Part shown: positions 24,329 to 32,694 of the stretch, piece after piece
Layout: each line of letters begins with the position of its first letter
Numbering within the stretch: position 1 is the first letter of the stretch
NCBI GenBank assembly: GCA_037139095.1
Contig: JBAXHD010000018.1
Location: 1 to 46,952, forward strand
Reading direction: 5' to 3'
DNA from: WLMZ01 sp037139095
Lineage (GTDB): Bacteria; Actinomycetota; Acidimicrobiia; Acidimicrobiales; Ilumatobacteraceae
DNA: 46,952 nt
The notes under the pieces: generated by a model
Told to the model about the DNA's origin: nothing
The model's database searches: none
Seen by the model: only the letters and a program-made list of their open reading frames with translations
Program-made: the position numbers and the translations under genes

Positions 24329-25566
24329 TCACCACCACGCACTCGAGCAGCAACCTCTCTGCAGAGCACGACATCTCCGACACCACCACTGTGCTTCCAA
24401 AGCGCAGCGGCTCGGCGAGCGCACCACCCCGACGCGCTATCGGCGGTATTTCGCGCCAAGACGTGATGGTGCTGGTCGGTGCTGGCGTGAGCTCGTTGTG
24501 CACCACCATGTTGCTGTTCGGTCGGCTCACCCCGTTGTCAGGTCGCCTTGGCTTCGTCATCGTTTGGTTTGGGCTGTTTCTGGGCGTGTACGCGGCGCTC
24601 ATTTCGCTCACCGAAGATCGGCCCGCCGTGATCGATCGCGTCATGGCCGCGTTGCTCACCTCGGCTGCTGTGCTCGCGGGTGGGGCACTTGCCTCGGTCA
24701 TCATTTTCGTGCTTTGGCGTGGCCGCACGGCGCTGATGCACTCGAACTTCTTCACTCAGGACCTCAGTGTCACTGGGCCGAGCGAACCGCTCAGTGTGGG
24801 AGGCATCACCCATGCCATTGTCGGCACATTGATCATGACGGCGATTTCGTTGGTGATCACCGTGCCGCTTGGTGTTGCAACTGCAGTGTTCTTGAACGAG
24901 ACCCGCAGCCGTGCCACCGGACTGGTGCGCACCGTTGTCACAGCAATGACCGCGCTGCCATCGATTCTCGCCGGATTGTTTATCTTCGCAACGTGGGTGC
25001 TCATCCTTGGGTTCCCCCGCTCAGGCCTCGCCGCTTCGATCGCGATGAGCATCATGATGTTGCCCATCATCATCCGCTCTGCCGACGTGGTGTTGCGTCT
25101 CGTGCCGGGCAACCTGCGCGAGGCCTCGGCCGCACTTGGCGCTCCGCAATGGCGAACCGTTTGGCAGATCGTGTTGCCCACCGCTCGTTCTGGTCTGACC
25201 ACTGCAGTCATTCTCGGTGTTGCCCGAGGCGTGGGCGAGACGGCGCCAGTGTTGCTCACTGCAGGTTTCACCAACACGATGAACATGAATCCGACCAAGA
25301 GTCCAATGGTCTCGTTGCCGTTGGCCGCATTCAAGTTGGTGTCCGCCGCAGAATCCAACCTCATTGCGCGCGGGTTTGCTACGGCGGCAGTGCTGATGCT
25401 GCTCGTGTTGATCTTGTTCACAGCGGCTCGCGTTCTTGGTGGTCGCCCCGTTGGCCGTTTGACCAAGCGTCAGGCGCGCGCCGCTACAGCGCAATCACTT
25501 CGCGACCGCGTGCGAATTGACCAGATGTCATCGAGCGGCAATCGATTCCCCCAGGAGCAGTCATGA
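24325..25566 (+). CDS. pstA: PstA-type permease with N-terminal extension
   Basis: Phosphate permease subunit of 413 residues, about 100 longer than the PstA at 43927-44862. The extra N-terminal part holds a polar stretch of about 45 residues and two additional hydrophobic helices (around 48-95). The usual six-helix permease core follows, with ALPSILAGLFIF and the coupling loop LREASAALGAPQWRTVWQIVLP. The C-terminal tail is basic and longer than usual. Starts at the ATGA overlapping the pstC stop, and ends in an ATGA overlapping the next gene. The added helices may bind the operon's own membrane partners. Confidence 0.92.
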   Translation: MITTTHSSSNLSAEHDISDTTTVLPKRSGSASAPPRRAIGGISRQDVMVLVGAGVSSLCTTMLLFGRLTPLSGRLGFVIVWFGLFLGVYAALISLTEDRPAVIDRVMAALLTSAAVLAGGALASVIIFVLWRGRTALMHSNFFTQDLSVTGPSEPLSVGGITHAIVGTLIMTAISLVITVPLGVATAVFLNETRSRATGLVRTVVTAMTALPSILAGLFIFATWVLILGFPRSGLAASIAMSIMMLPIIIRSADVVLRLVPGNLREASAALGAPQWRTVWQIVLPTARSGLTTAVILGVARGVGETAPVLLTAGFTNTMNMNPTKSPMVSLPLAAFKLVSAAESNLIARGFATAAVLMLLVLILFTAARVLGGRPVGRLTKRQARAATAQSLRDRVRIDQMSSSGNRFPQEQS

Positions 25567-27287
25567 CTATCACGAGTAACTCGGCAACGCGTCGGGCGAC
25601 ACGCCGTCGCCAGCTTGGTGTTGCTGCTCTGCTGTTGATTGGGCTGATGCTTGGCAGCGGCTCGCTTCCCAGCGCAGTTGCCGAGGGCGGATATCAGCGC
25701 ATCTCCGGCGAAGGCTCATCGTGGGCTGGCGCAGCTATCGATGCGATGCGCGTCAACGTTCGCCAGTTCGGCGTCACCGTCGACTACGGCGCTACCGGCT
25801 CAAGCGCTGGCCGTAAGAACTTCCTCAACGGCACCGTCGACTTTGCGGCGTCCGACATTCCATTTCAGTTCGAACCCGAAGACGGTTCAGCCCCCGAAAA
25901 TCCGGCACCCGGCAGCTACGCCTATATGCCGGTGGTCGCTGGTGGTACAGCGTTCATGTACAACCTGAAGATCAACGGCAAGCGGGTGACAAACCTGCGC
26001 TTGTCGGGCGAGAACGTGGTCAAGATCTTCACCAAGGCCATCACTTCGTGGAACGACCCGGCGCTGCAAGCCGACAACCCCGGCATCATCCTTCCGGCGA
26101 AGCCCATCACACCAGTCGTGCGATCTGATGGTTCGGGTTCAAGTGCACAGTTCACCAAGTGGATGATCGCTCAATACCCGGCGCTGTGGACCGACTTCTG
26201 TAACCGTTCGGGTCGCGCTCCGAAGTGCGGTTTCACGTCGTACTACCCAACGGTGCAGGGCATGATCGCCCAAGCGGGCGACCTCGGAGTTGCGGGTTAC
26301 GTTGCTGCGAGCTACGCCGAGGGTGCGATTGGATACGTGAACTACGCCTACGCATTGGGCAACCAGTTTCCGGTGGCAAAGGTGCTCAACGCCGCCGGCT
26401 ACTACACGGAGCCGACACCTGAAAACGTGGCGGTGTCGCTGCTGAAGGCGCAGATCAACACCGACGAGAGCAACCCGGCGGTGTACCTCACCCAGCAACT
26501 TGAGGGCGTGTATAACGACACTGATCCGCGTAACTATCAGCTTTCGTCGTACTCGTATCTGATCTTGCCCACCACCATTGCCGGGCAGTTCAACCTCGAC
26601 AAAGGACGCACGCTCGGGTTCTTTGCGTACTACGCGATGTGCCAAGCCCAGCAACAGTCGGCCTCGCTGGGTTACTCGCCGATGCCTATCAACTTGGTTC
26701 AGGCAAGCTTCCAGCAGATCCGCAAGATTCCTGGGGTCGTGGTGCAAGACATCGACGTGTCCACCTGCAAGAACCCAGCCTTCGCCGCCGACGGCACCAA
26801 CTTGCTCGCCGACAATGCGCCACAGCCGTTGGCATGCGACCTCAAAGGCGGGGTCACCCAATGTGCTAACGGAACCGGCGGCATGAAGGATGTGGCAACG
26901 GCTGTGAAGCCCGGACCTACGCAGCCTGGTACCCCAGGCGGCACCGGCACCACGGTGCCCGGCAAACCGGGAACCCCCGGCAAGCCGAGTGACCCCACGG
27001 CCACGACAGTTCCCGGCCAGCCTGCGGACCCAACGGCAACCACGCTCCCCGGCGATGTCGCGGCGCCACCGGCAGACTGCGCAGACACCGGCACCTGTGA
27101 CTCATCGGGAAATGTTCCCTCCGATCCCGCAGCTGCTCCGGCGCCAGCGGTTTCGACAATCTTGAATCAGTCATCGGGCTGGGGCGCAGCGCAGGGACTC
27201 ATCATCTTGATCGCACTGCTCACGTTGGCTGCGGTTGTAGGTCCGGCCTTGGCTTGGCGTTACTTCGCAAAGAAGGCGCCGGCATGA
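25563..27287 (+). CDS. pstS: Membrane-anchored PstS-like phosphate-binding protein
   Basis: Protein of 574 residues. N-terminal signal peptide (about 1-40, basic stretch then LGVAALLLIGLMLGSG). Then a PstS/type 2 periplasmic-binding domain (about 43-420) with ISGEGSSWAG, YGATGSSAGRKNF, VDFAASDIPF and RSDGSGSSAQFTKW, matching the phosphate-contact segments of PstS. A Pro/Gly/Thr-rich linker with repeated PGKPG- and PTATT-like units (about 435-525) and a C-terminal helix (WGAAQGLIILIALLTLAAVV) follow. So the binding domain is tethered on a flexible stalk, not by a lipid as in the second PstS. Translationally coupled to pstA. Binding of phosphate is inferred from motifs. Confidence 0.9.
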   Translation: MTITSNSATRRATRRRQLGVAALLLIGLMLGSGSLPSAVAEGGYQRISGEGSSWAGAAIDAMRVNVRQFGVTVDYGATGSSAGRKNFLNGTVDFAASDIPFQFEPEDGSAPENPAPGSYAYMPVVAGGTAFMYNLKINGKRVTNLRLSGENVVKIFTKAITSWNDPALQADNPGIILPAKPITPVVRSDGSGSSAQFTKWMIAQYPALWTDFCNRSGRAPKCGFTSYYPTVQGMIAQAGDLGVAGYVAASYAEGAIGYVNYAYALGNQFPVAKVLNAAGYYTEPTPENVAVSLLKAQINTDESNPAVYLTQQLEGVYNDTDPRNYQLSSYSYLILPTTIAGQFNLDKGRTLGFFAYYAMCQAQQQSASLGYSPMPINLVQASFQQIRKIPGVVVQDIDVSTCKNPAFAADGTNLLADNAPQPLACDLKGGVTQCANGTGGMKDVATAVKPGPTQPGTPGGTGTTVPGKPGTPGKPSDPTATTVPGQPADPTATTLPGDVAAPPADCADTGTCDSSGNVPSDPAAAPAPAVSTILNQSSGWGAAQGLIILIALLTLAAVVGPALAWRYFAKKAPA

Positions 27288-29968
27288 AGTTGCACTCTCG
27301 CTCGGTCAAGTCAATTCTGTGTCTCTGCTTTGTTGGCGGTATTGCTGTTGCTTCGGTCTTCGGCGACGTTGGTGCGGTAGCGACGCCGGTACCCGGAAGC
27401 CAGGGCGTTGATACGTCGTTGCCGGCTACCGATTCGCAGGTCACCGTGAAGGGCAGCGGCCCCTATGCCGATCTTGCAATCACGGTGAACCAGACCAAGA
27501 ACCTCACCAGCCAGGCCACCTCCATCACATGGACAGGTGCAACCCCAACGGTGTCTGGCCCCGGACGATTTGGCAGCCAGTACTTGCAGATCATGCAGTG
27601 TTGGGGCGACGACGATGGAACCAACCCCAATAATCCGGGTCCGCCACCCGAGCAGTGTGAACAGGGCGCGGTTGCCGGCACGTATGGCGGTCTCCCCGGA
27701 GGCCTCTACCCGGCGGGCTTTACGTTGAGCCGAGTCATCTCTCGCTCAGATTGGGCGAACTTCAATCCCGCGGTTGGGCATCTCGACACACGCACAACCA
27801 ACGTCTGGCTTCCCTTCCGCTCGGTGGGCGGAACCGTTGTCGATGTTCAATCGGACCCCAAGTTCAACCCCTCCGTTGTTGGTGGCAACTTTTGGCTGAA
27901 CCCGTATTTCAACATCATCACCACCAATGAAATCGCCGGAGCCGTCACCGGCCCCAACGGCAAGGGTGCCGAGCTCTTTCAGGTGCTCACCGGTGTGCAG
28001 TCTTCGGGACTTGGTTGTGGACAGCGCTCGCAACCCGTACCGGGCGGCGCGGCAAAGGTTCCGCAGTGTTGGATTGTTGTGGTGCCACGCGGCAACGCTG
28101 CCGACGAGAATGTCGGCACCCCGTTCGAGACCAACGCCGAGCAGTTCGGCGTCGCCACTTCGCCGTTGGCGCCGTCGGCTTGGCAGCATCGCATTGCGAT
28201 CCCCATCGAGTTCAATCCGGTCGACTCGCCGTGCTCGCTCGCTAAAGAAGAGCGGCGCATCGTCGGATCAGAACTCGCGTTGCCCGCAGTTGGCAGCTGG
28301 CAGCCGGCGTTGTGCACCGGTGCCGGATTGCCGCCGTATTCGTATGCGCCGGTGAGCGACTCGTCGGCTCGTCAGCAACTTGCTGCGCATGCTCCTGGTG
28401 GTCCGGGAATGATTGCAGTGTCACGGCCGTTGGCAGCAGAGAGCATTTCGGCGACCAACCCAGTTGTGTATTCGCCGCTCAGCGCTTCGGGCCTTGTGAT
28501 CGGCTTCAACGTAGAGCGCAACCCCAATCTGCAAGCACCCCCCGAGGAATTGCAACTTGCAGGTGTGCGCATCGCCGACATGAATCTCACGCCGCGTCTT
28601 GTTGCCAAGTTGCTCACGCAGTCATACACGCAACAAGTCAGCATCTTGGAGGCGCCGAAGTATCCGTGGTTGGCGACGAACCCGGCTCACCTTGGTCTCG
28701 ACCCCGAGTTCATCAAGTTCAACCCCGAGTTCGGCCTGTTGCAGATTGCTGATGGTCGCACCTTCAGCGGCCTGCAATTGCCTGCCGGCAACTCTGACGC
28801 GGCGCAGCAAGTTTGGGAATGGCTGCTCGCTGATCCCGAAGCCAGCGCATGGCTCAGCGGAGTTCCCGACGAGTGGGGCATGACGGTGAACCCGGTGTAC
28901 AACACCACAGCGGCTGCCAACCCCACCGGCCTTGCCTTCGGTGACCCCATTCCAAATTCGTTCCCGAAGAGCGATCCGTATTGCTTCCAGGCAGCACCGT
29001 TCGGACCGAACAACTCGATTCTGCCGAGCCAGCTCTGTGGAACCGACTGGATGCCGTACAAGAACGGTTTTGCAGAGTCGGCTTTCGTGAGCCGTGTTGC
29101 GTTCGACGGCGCCAAGATCGTGCAGAACCCATTCGCGCAGACGCAAAACGAAGTGTGGACAAAAGACATTCCGCAGTTCCTCGGTCGTCGCTCGATGCTC
29201 TCGCTGACCGACACTCCGTCTGCCGCTCAATACGGTTTGCAGGTCGCCCGTCTCAGCCGTGCCGGCGACAATGGCGACAATCGGGCCTTCGTTGCTCCTG
29301 ACTCGGCGGGCATTGCGGCCGGTATTGATTCGATGGTTCCTAAAGACGTGCCCGCTGTGCGCGAGCCAGCGCCCACTGCCGTTGCCCCGGGCGCGTACCC
29401 CCTCGCAACGATGACCTACGTGGCGACGATGCCGTTGACGCTCGACGCAAAGGCTCGATCCGACTATGCGGCGTTCATCGAGTATGCAACCGGTGCTGGA
29501 CAAGTTCCAGGTCTCGATCTCGGTCAACTCCCGCGCGGCTATGCGCCGCTCTCCGAAAGCCTCAAGGCGCAGGCGCTCGGCGCGGCCGCATTGGTTCGTA
29601 ACCTCGTTGCTGCTCCGGCCGAGACAGAGCCTGCGACAACCGTGCCAACAACCACTCGCCCCCGCCCTCAGCGGCCACCGTCGACCGTGCCTTCGGTGCC
29701 GGACACAACTCCAACCACTGTTGTTGTCGAGACCACCACAACAACTGCCCCGGTTGACCCCGCCGATGTGCCGAAGCCCACAACGCCAAGTGTTGTGACG
29801 CCAATCGTTGATTTGGCCGGAAGCCGCTTTGCCGTTCCCGGACTGGCAGTGATGGCGTTGGGTTCAGCGCTCGGAGTTCTTGAGATCACCAAGCGGCCGC
29901 GACGCAAGCTCACGCCTGACCCAGAACCAGAACAAGATGCCGACACCGACGAGCCAGAGGACAACTGA
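27284..29968 (+). CDS. Large surface-anchored protein, possible second binding protein
   Basis: Secreted protein of 894 residues with an N-terminal signal peptide (MKLHSRSVKSILCLCFVGG), a large extracellular body, a Thr/Pro-rich stalk (about 775-845, with runs such as VVVETTTTTAPVDP), a C-terminal helix (FAVPGLAVMALGSALGVLEI) and an acidic cytoplasmic tail. I do not recognise the whole. The middle part (SGLVIGFNVERN, then MNLTPRLVAKLLTQSYTQQV) resembles the hinge and lobe of PstS-like binding proteins (compare VVKIFTKAITSWNDPA in the preceding gene). It may therefore be an oversized phosphate- or phosphoester-binding protein. ATGA overlap with the preceding pstS. Ten or more cysteines suggest disulfides. 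Confidence 0.72.
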   Translation: MKLHSRSVKSILCLCFVGGIAVASVFGDVGAVATPVPGSQGVDTSLPATDSQVTVKGSGPYADLAITVNQTKNLTSQATSITWTGATPTVSGPGRFGSQYLQIMQCWGDDDGTNPNNPGPPPEQCEQGAVAGTYGGLPGGLYPAGFTLSRVISRSDWANFNPAVGHLDTRTTNVWLPFRSVGGTVVDVQSDPKFNPSVVGGNFWLNPYFNIITTNEIAGAVTGPNGKGAELFQVLTGVQSSGLGCGQRSQPVPGGAAKVPQCWIVVVPRGNAADENVGTPFETNAEQFGVATSPLAPSAWQHRIAIPIEFNPVDSPCSLAKEERRIVGSELALPAVGSWQPALCTGAGLPPYSYAPVSDSSARQQLAAHAPGGPGMIAVSRPLAAESISATNPVVYSPLSASGLVIGFNVERNPNLQAPPEELQLAGVRIADMNLTPRLVAKLLTQSYTQQVSILEAPKYPWLATNPAHLGLDPEFIKFNPEFGLLQIADGRTFSGLQLPAGNSDAAQQVWEWLLADPEASAWLSGVPDEWGMTVNPVYNTTAAANPTGLAFGDPIPNSFPKSDPYCFQAAPFGPNNSILPSQLCGTDWMPYKNGFAESAFVSRVAFDGAKIVQNPFAQTQNEVWTKDIPQFLGRRSMLSLTDTPSAAQYGLQVARLSRAGDNGDNRAFVAPDSAGIAAGIDSMVPKDVPAVREPAPTAVAPGAYPLATMTYVATMPLTLDAKARSDYAAFIEYATGAGQVPGLDLGQLPRGYAPLSESLKAQALGAAALVRNLVAAPAETEPATTVPTTTRPRPQRPPSTVPSVPDTTPTTVVVETTTTTAPVDPADVPKPTTPSVVTPIVDLAGSRFAVPGLAVMALGSALGVLEITKRPRRKLTPDPEPEQDADTDEPEDN

Positions 29969-29969
29969 C

Positions 29970-30731
29970 ATGGCCACCGTTACCTCCCGCACTGTACGCC
30001 GCCGACTGTTCTCGCTTTCGGCCGCTGCTGCCGTGGTGGCTGTTGTCTATGTGCTCGGCGGTCCAACCGTGTGGGCTGCCGATGCGCCGGTCGATTCGGG
30101 CAGCGTGACGGTTGTCGACCCCGTGGTGCGCACCAAGGAGATCACCAACGCGCGTAGCGCTACTGAGTTCTCGTTGCAGTTGCCTGCTGGCGAGGCGTGC
30201 CCCGGCGACAGCATGCACGATCAGTGGCGTTGGCAGACCTTCATGATTCCAGTTGCCGATGATCCGGGCGCGATTGTTTACAAAGTGCAGGGCCCTACCG
30301 GGCCTGGACAGTGGCCCTTGTTCAACACCAAGACCCATCCATTGGTCGACGAGATCCTGCAAGCCAATGCGGCCCCCAATCTTCCGGGCAATGTTCCAGC
30401 GATCGATGCGCTGAGCTTCGCAGTGTTCCCGCCGGGCACGCTGCCCGCTGGTCACTACCGCATCGGCGTTGCGTGCACGTTGTCTCGCGTGACTGCGAAG
30501 TACTGGTCCACCGAGATCGTTGTGACCGACGCACCCAAGGACAAGCCAGCGAAGTTCGTATGGCGCTTGTCGACCGCACCAGAAGCAGCGCCTGACAGCA
30601 GCAGCAATTCAAGCGTGTGGCTGATTGTCGCGGCTGGTGCTGTGGTCGTCGCCGTTCTCGGCTGGGTATTCGCACGCAGATCTGCCCAAACGAACTCAAC
30701 GAACTCAACGATTTCCAAGGAGAAGTCATGA
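29970..30731 (+). CDS. Small anchored surface protein with CPGD/ACTL domain
   Basis: Protein of 253 residues: signal peptide (about 1-36), one extracellular domain (about 42-205) and a C-terminal helix (VWLIVAAGAVVVAVLGWVFA) with a short basic tail. The domain has the pattern CPGDS, WRWQTFMIPVADDPG, AGHYRIGVACTL and KYWSTEI. The same pattern occurs in the next two products and in the WxL-type protein at 36518, so these are paralogous domains; the two conserved cysteines probably form a disulfide. Fold unknown to me; an Ig-like or beta-sandwich is likely from composition. One base separates it from the preceding stop. Function unknown. Confidence 0.75.
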   Translation: MATVTSRTVRRRLFSLSAAAAVVAVVYVLGGPTVWAADAPVDSGSVTVVDPVVRTKEITNARSATEFSLQLPAGEACPGDSMHDQWRWQTFMIPVADDPGAIVYKVQGPTGPGQWPLFNTKTHPLVDEILQANAAPNLPGNVPAIDALSFAVFPPGTLPAGHYRIGVACTLSRVTAKYWSTEIVVTDAPKDKPAKFVWRLSTAPEAAPDSSSNSSVWLIVAAGAVVVAVLGWVFARRSAQTNSTNSTISKEKS

Positions 30732-31693
30732 TCACTCTCACCCAATCGCGGCGCCGCATCGCGCGCGATATCGCCCGAGCGGGCTCGGTCGTATCGGCTG
30801 CACTGTTTGTCGTGAGCCTCGCTCAGTCCACGTGGCCCAACGCAGCCGTGTCGGCCGTCGCTCAGAATGCGGGAACCGCACAGATTTTGGCGCCGAGCGA
30901 AGCAACGATCGGAGCACCGCTGGCCAGTGGCGGTAGCGCCACGGTGTTTGCGCTGACTCCACCGGCTGGCGCTGAGTGCACCGGCGATAGCACCTCGGGT
31001 GGCTATCGAGTGCAGAGCTACATCGTGCCGGTAGCAGTTGACCCGGCAACGCTCACCTTTAATGCTCAGGGCCCGATGCCCGCAGGCACCGGCGCCAACT
31101 TGCGCCAACCCTTGTTCAGCGGTGCCGGTACTCCCATTGTGAACAAGACAACGGCTGTGGCAGCTTCGCCCGGTGGCGGTGGATTGGTCACGGGTATGCC
31201 CACGATTTCGTTCGGTGCTTTCGGTGCCAGTGGTCCGCAGATCGTTCCCGCAGGAACATACAACGTGGGGTTCGCGTGCACCCTCGGCTCCGCATCAGCG
31301 ACGCAGCTCGATAAGTACTGGAACGCAGTGTTGACCTTCGCTGTCGATCCGGCCGACATGCCATCGGGAATCACGTGGCAGGTCGTGAGCGGCTCTACAC
31401 CAACAACCACCACAGCCCCGGCAGCGACCACCACTACTGCGCCATCGGGTGCCACCACAACCACGGTGAAGCCGGGCACTACAACCACAACAACGGTGGC
31501 CACCGGCGCAACGACCACCACCTTGAAGTCTTCGTCCACAGTGACGACAGCATCGGAGTCAAGTGCATCATCCGGACACAGCACCCCGGCAACCGGTGCA
31601 GCTCCGATACCGACAGCTATCTGGGCGCTGCTGTTCCTCGTCTTTGGACGTATGGCCATTCTTCTCGGCCGACCAGTGAGGGTGATTCGATGA
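30728..31693 (+). CDS. Surface protein with CTGD/ACTL domain and TPATG sorting-like C-terminus
   Basis: Protein of 321 residues. A signal peptide starts RRRIARDIARAG and continues into a hydrophobic stretch. Then comes the shared domain (CTGDSTSGGYRVQSYIVP, then ACTLGSASATQLDKYWNA). A Thr-rich low-complexity stalk (about 225-285) follows. The C terminus has TPATG, then a helix (AIWALLFLVFGRMAIL) and RPVRV, which is the layout of a cell-wall sorting signal with a variant of LPxTG. The Shine-Dalgarno AAGGAG lies just before the ATG, and the start overlaps the previous stop as ATGA. Together with the next gene it is a clear tandem duplication. A wall-anchored role is inferred. Confidence 0.78.
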   Translation: MITLTQSRRRIARDIARAGSVVSAALFVVSLAQSTWPNAAVSAVAQNAGTAQILAPSEATIGAPLASGGSATVFALTPPAGAECTGDSTSGGYRVQSYIVPVAVDPATLTFNAQGPMPAGTGANLRQPLFSGAGTPIVNKTTAVAASPGGGGLVTGMPTISFGAFGASGPQIVPAGTYNVGFACTLGSASATQLDKYWNAVLTFAVDPADMPSGITWQVVSGSTPTTTTAPAATTTTAPSGATTTTVKPGTTTTTTVATGATTTTLKSSSTVTTASESSASSGHSTPATGAAPIPTAIWALLFLVFGRMAILLGRPVRVIR

Positions 31694-32694
31694 GCACCGT
31701 GACCAACAAGCGTCGCGTGGCTCGCGACCTCGCCCGCGCCGGCACTGTTGTGTCGGCTGCATTGTTGGCGGTCAGCCTTGCACAGGCGGCATGGCCAAAC
31801 GCCTCAGTGTCTGCCGCTGCAATCAACGCCGGTGCAGCACAAGTACTTGTGGTGCCGGGCGCCCCTACAGCCGGACAGCCGCTGGCCAGCGGCGGAAGTG
31901 CCACGGTGTTTGCTCTTACTCCACCGGCCGGCGCGTCGTGCACGGGAGATAGCACCACAGGTGGCTACCGCGTGCAGAGTTACATCGTGCCTGCCTCGGT
32001 TGACCCAGCAACGCTCACATTTGGTCCTCAAGGACCACTGCCCGCTGGTACCGGTGCCAGCCTTCGTCAACCGCTGTTCAGCGCGAGCACCCCAGTGATC
32101 AACAAGACCACCGCTGTAGCCAGCACAGCCGGTGGCCCTGGATTGCTTACCGGATTGCCAACCATCTCATTTGGCGTGTTCGGTGCCAGCGGCCCACAGA
32201 TCATTCCTCCCGGTCTGTACAACATTGGGTATGCGTGCACCTTGGGTGTGGCGTCGGCAACGCAACTCGATAAGTACTGGAACGCGCAGCTGACCTTCTC
32301 TGCCGACCCGACCGATCTGCCATCCGGCATTACTTGGGTTGTTGGGGTTGTTACGCCACCAACGACGACCACGATTGCGCCGACGACGACCACGACGGTT
32401 GCGCCGACGACGACCACGACGATCGCGCCGACGACGACCACGACGGTTGCTCCGACGACGACTACCACGAGCACGTTGAAGCCAGTAGTGACCACAACAA
32501 CTGTCGCCGGCTCGGCTGGGGTCACGACCACGTCGACGTTGGTCGGCTCAAGTGGCATCACGGGTGGCTCGCTGCCATCCACCGGCACATCGCCGATGCT
32601 GATGGTGCTGTGGGCGTTGATGGTCCTTGTCTGTGGACGTATGGCCATTCTCTTTGGCCGACCAATCAGAGTGCTCGCGCACGAGTCACGATGA
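31690..32694 (+). CDS. Surface protein with CTGD/ACTL domain and LPSTG sorting signal
   Basis: Protein of 334 residues, paralogue of the preceding one: near-identical signal peptide (RVARDLARAGTVVSAALL), the same domain (CTGDSTTGGYRVQSYIVP, NKTTAVA, PTISFGVFGASGPQI, ACTLGVASATQLDKYW), and a Thr stalk built from 24-base repeats (APTTTTTV/I). The C terminus has a full LPxTG motif, LPSTG, at residues 295-299, then a hydrophobic helix and a basic tail (GRPIRVLAHESR). This is a textbook sortase substrate layout. ATGA overlaps at both ends; the next gene is a sortase homologue. Whether a sortase cleaves it is not shown, because that homologue lacks its catalytic residues. Confidence 0.82.
   Translation: MSTVTNKRRVARDLARAGTVVSAALLAVSLAQAAWPNASVSAAAINAGAAQVLVVPGAPTAGQPLASGGSATVFALTPPAGASCTGDSTTGGYRVQSYIVPASVDPATLTFGPQGPLPAGTGASLRQPLFSASTPVINKTTAVASTAGGPGLLTGLPTISFGVFGASGPQIIPPGLYNIGYACTLGVASATQLDKYWNAQLTFSADPTDLPSGITWVVGVVTPPTTTTIAPTTTTTVAPTTTTTIAPTTTTTVAPTTTTTSTLKPVVTTTTVAGSAGVTTTSTLVGSSGITGGSLPSTGTSPMLMVLWALMVLVCGRMAILFGRPIRVLAHESR
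32377..32472 (+). repeat. 24-bp tandem repeat coding for a Thr-rich stalk
   Basis: Four units of 24 bases beginning at 32377, 32401, 32425 and 32449, the last imperfect. Each encodes the octapeptide APTTTTTV or a close variant. Such repeats vary in number by slippage and would change stalk length. Confidence 0.85.

Noticed and set aside
31066..31659. Minus-strand frame of 197 codons over the Thr-stalk region
   Set aside because: It consists mainly of Val runs that mirror the Thr codons of the real gene.
32377..32472. Regular repeats that could be mistaken for a CRISPR-like array
   Set aside because: Units are 24 bases, contiguous, without spacers, and code in frame for a Thr-rich stalk.
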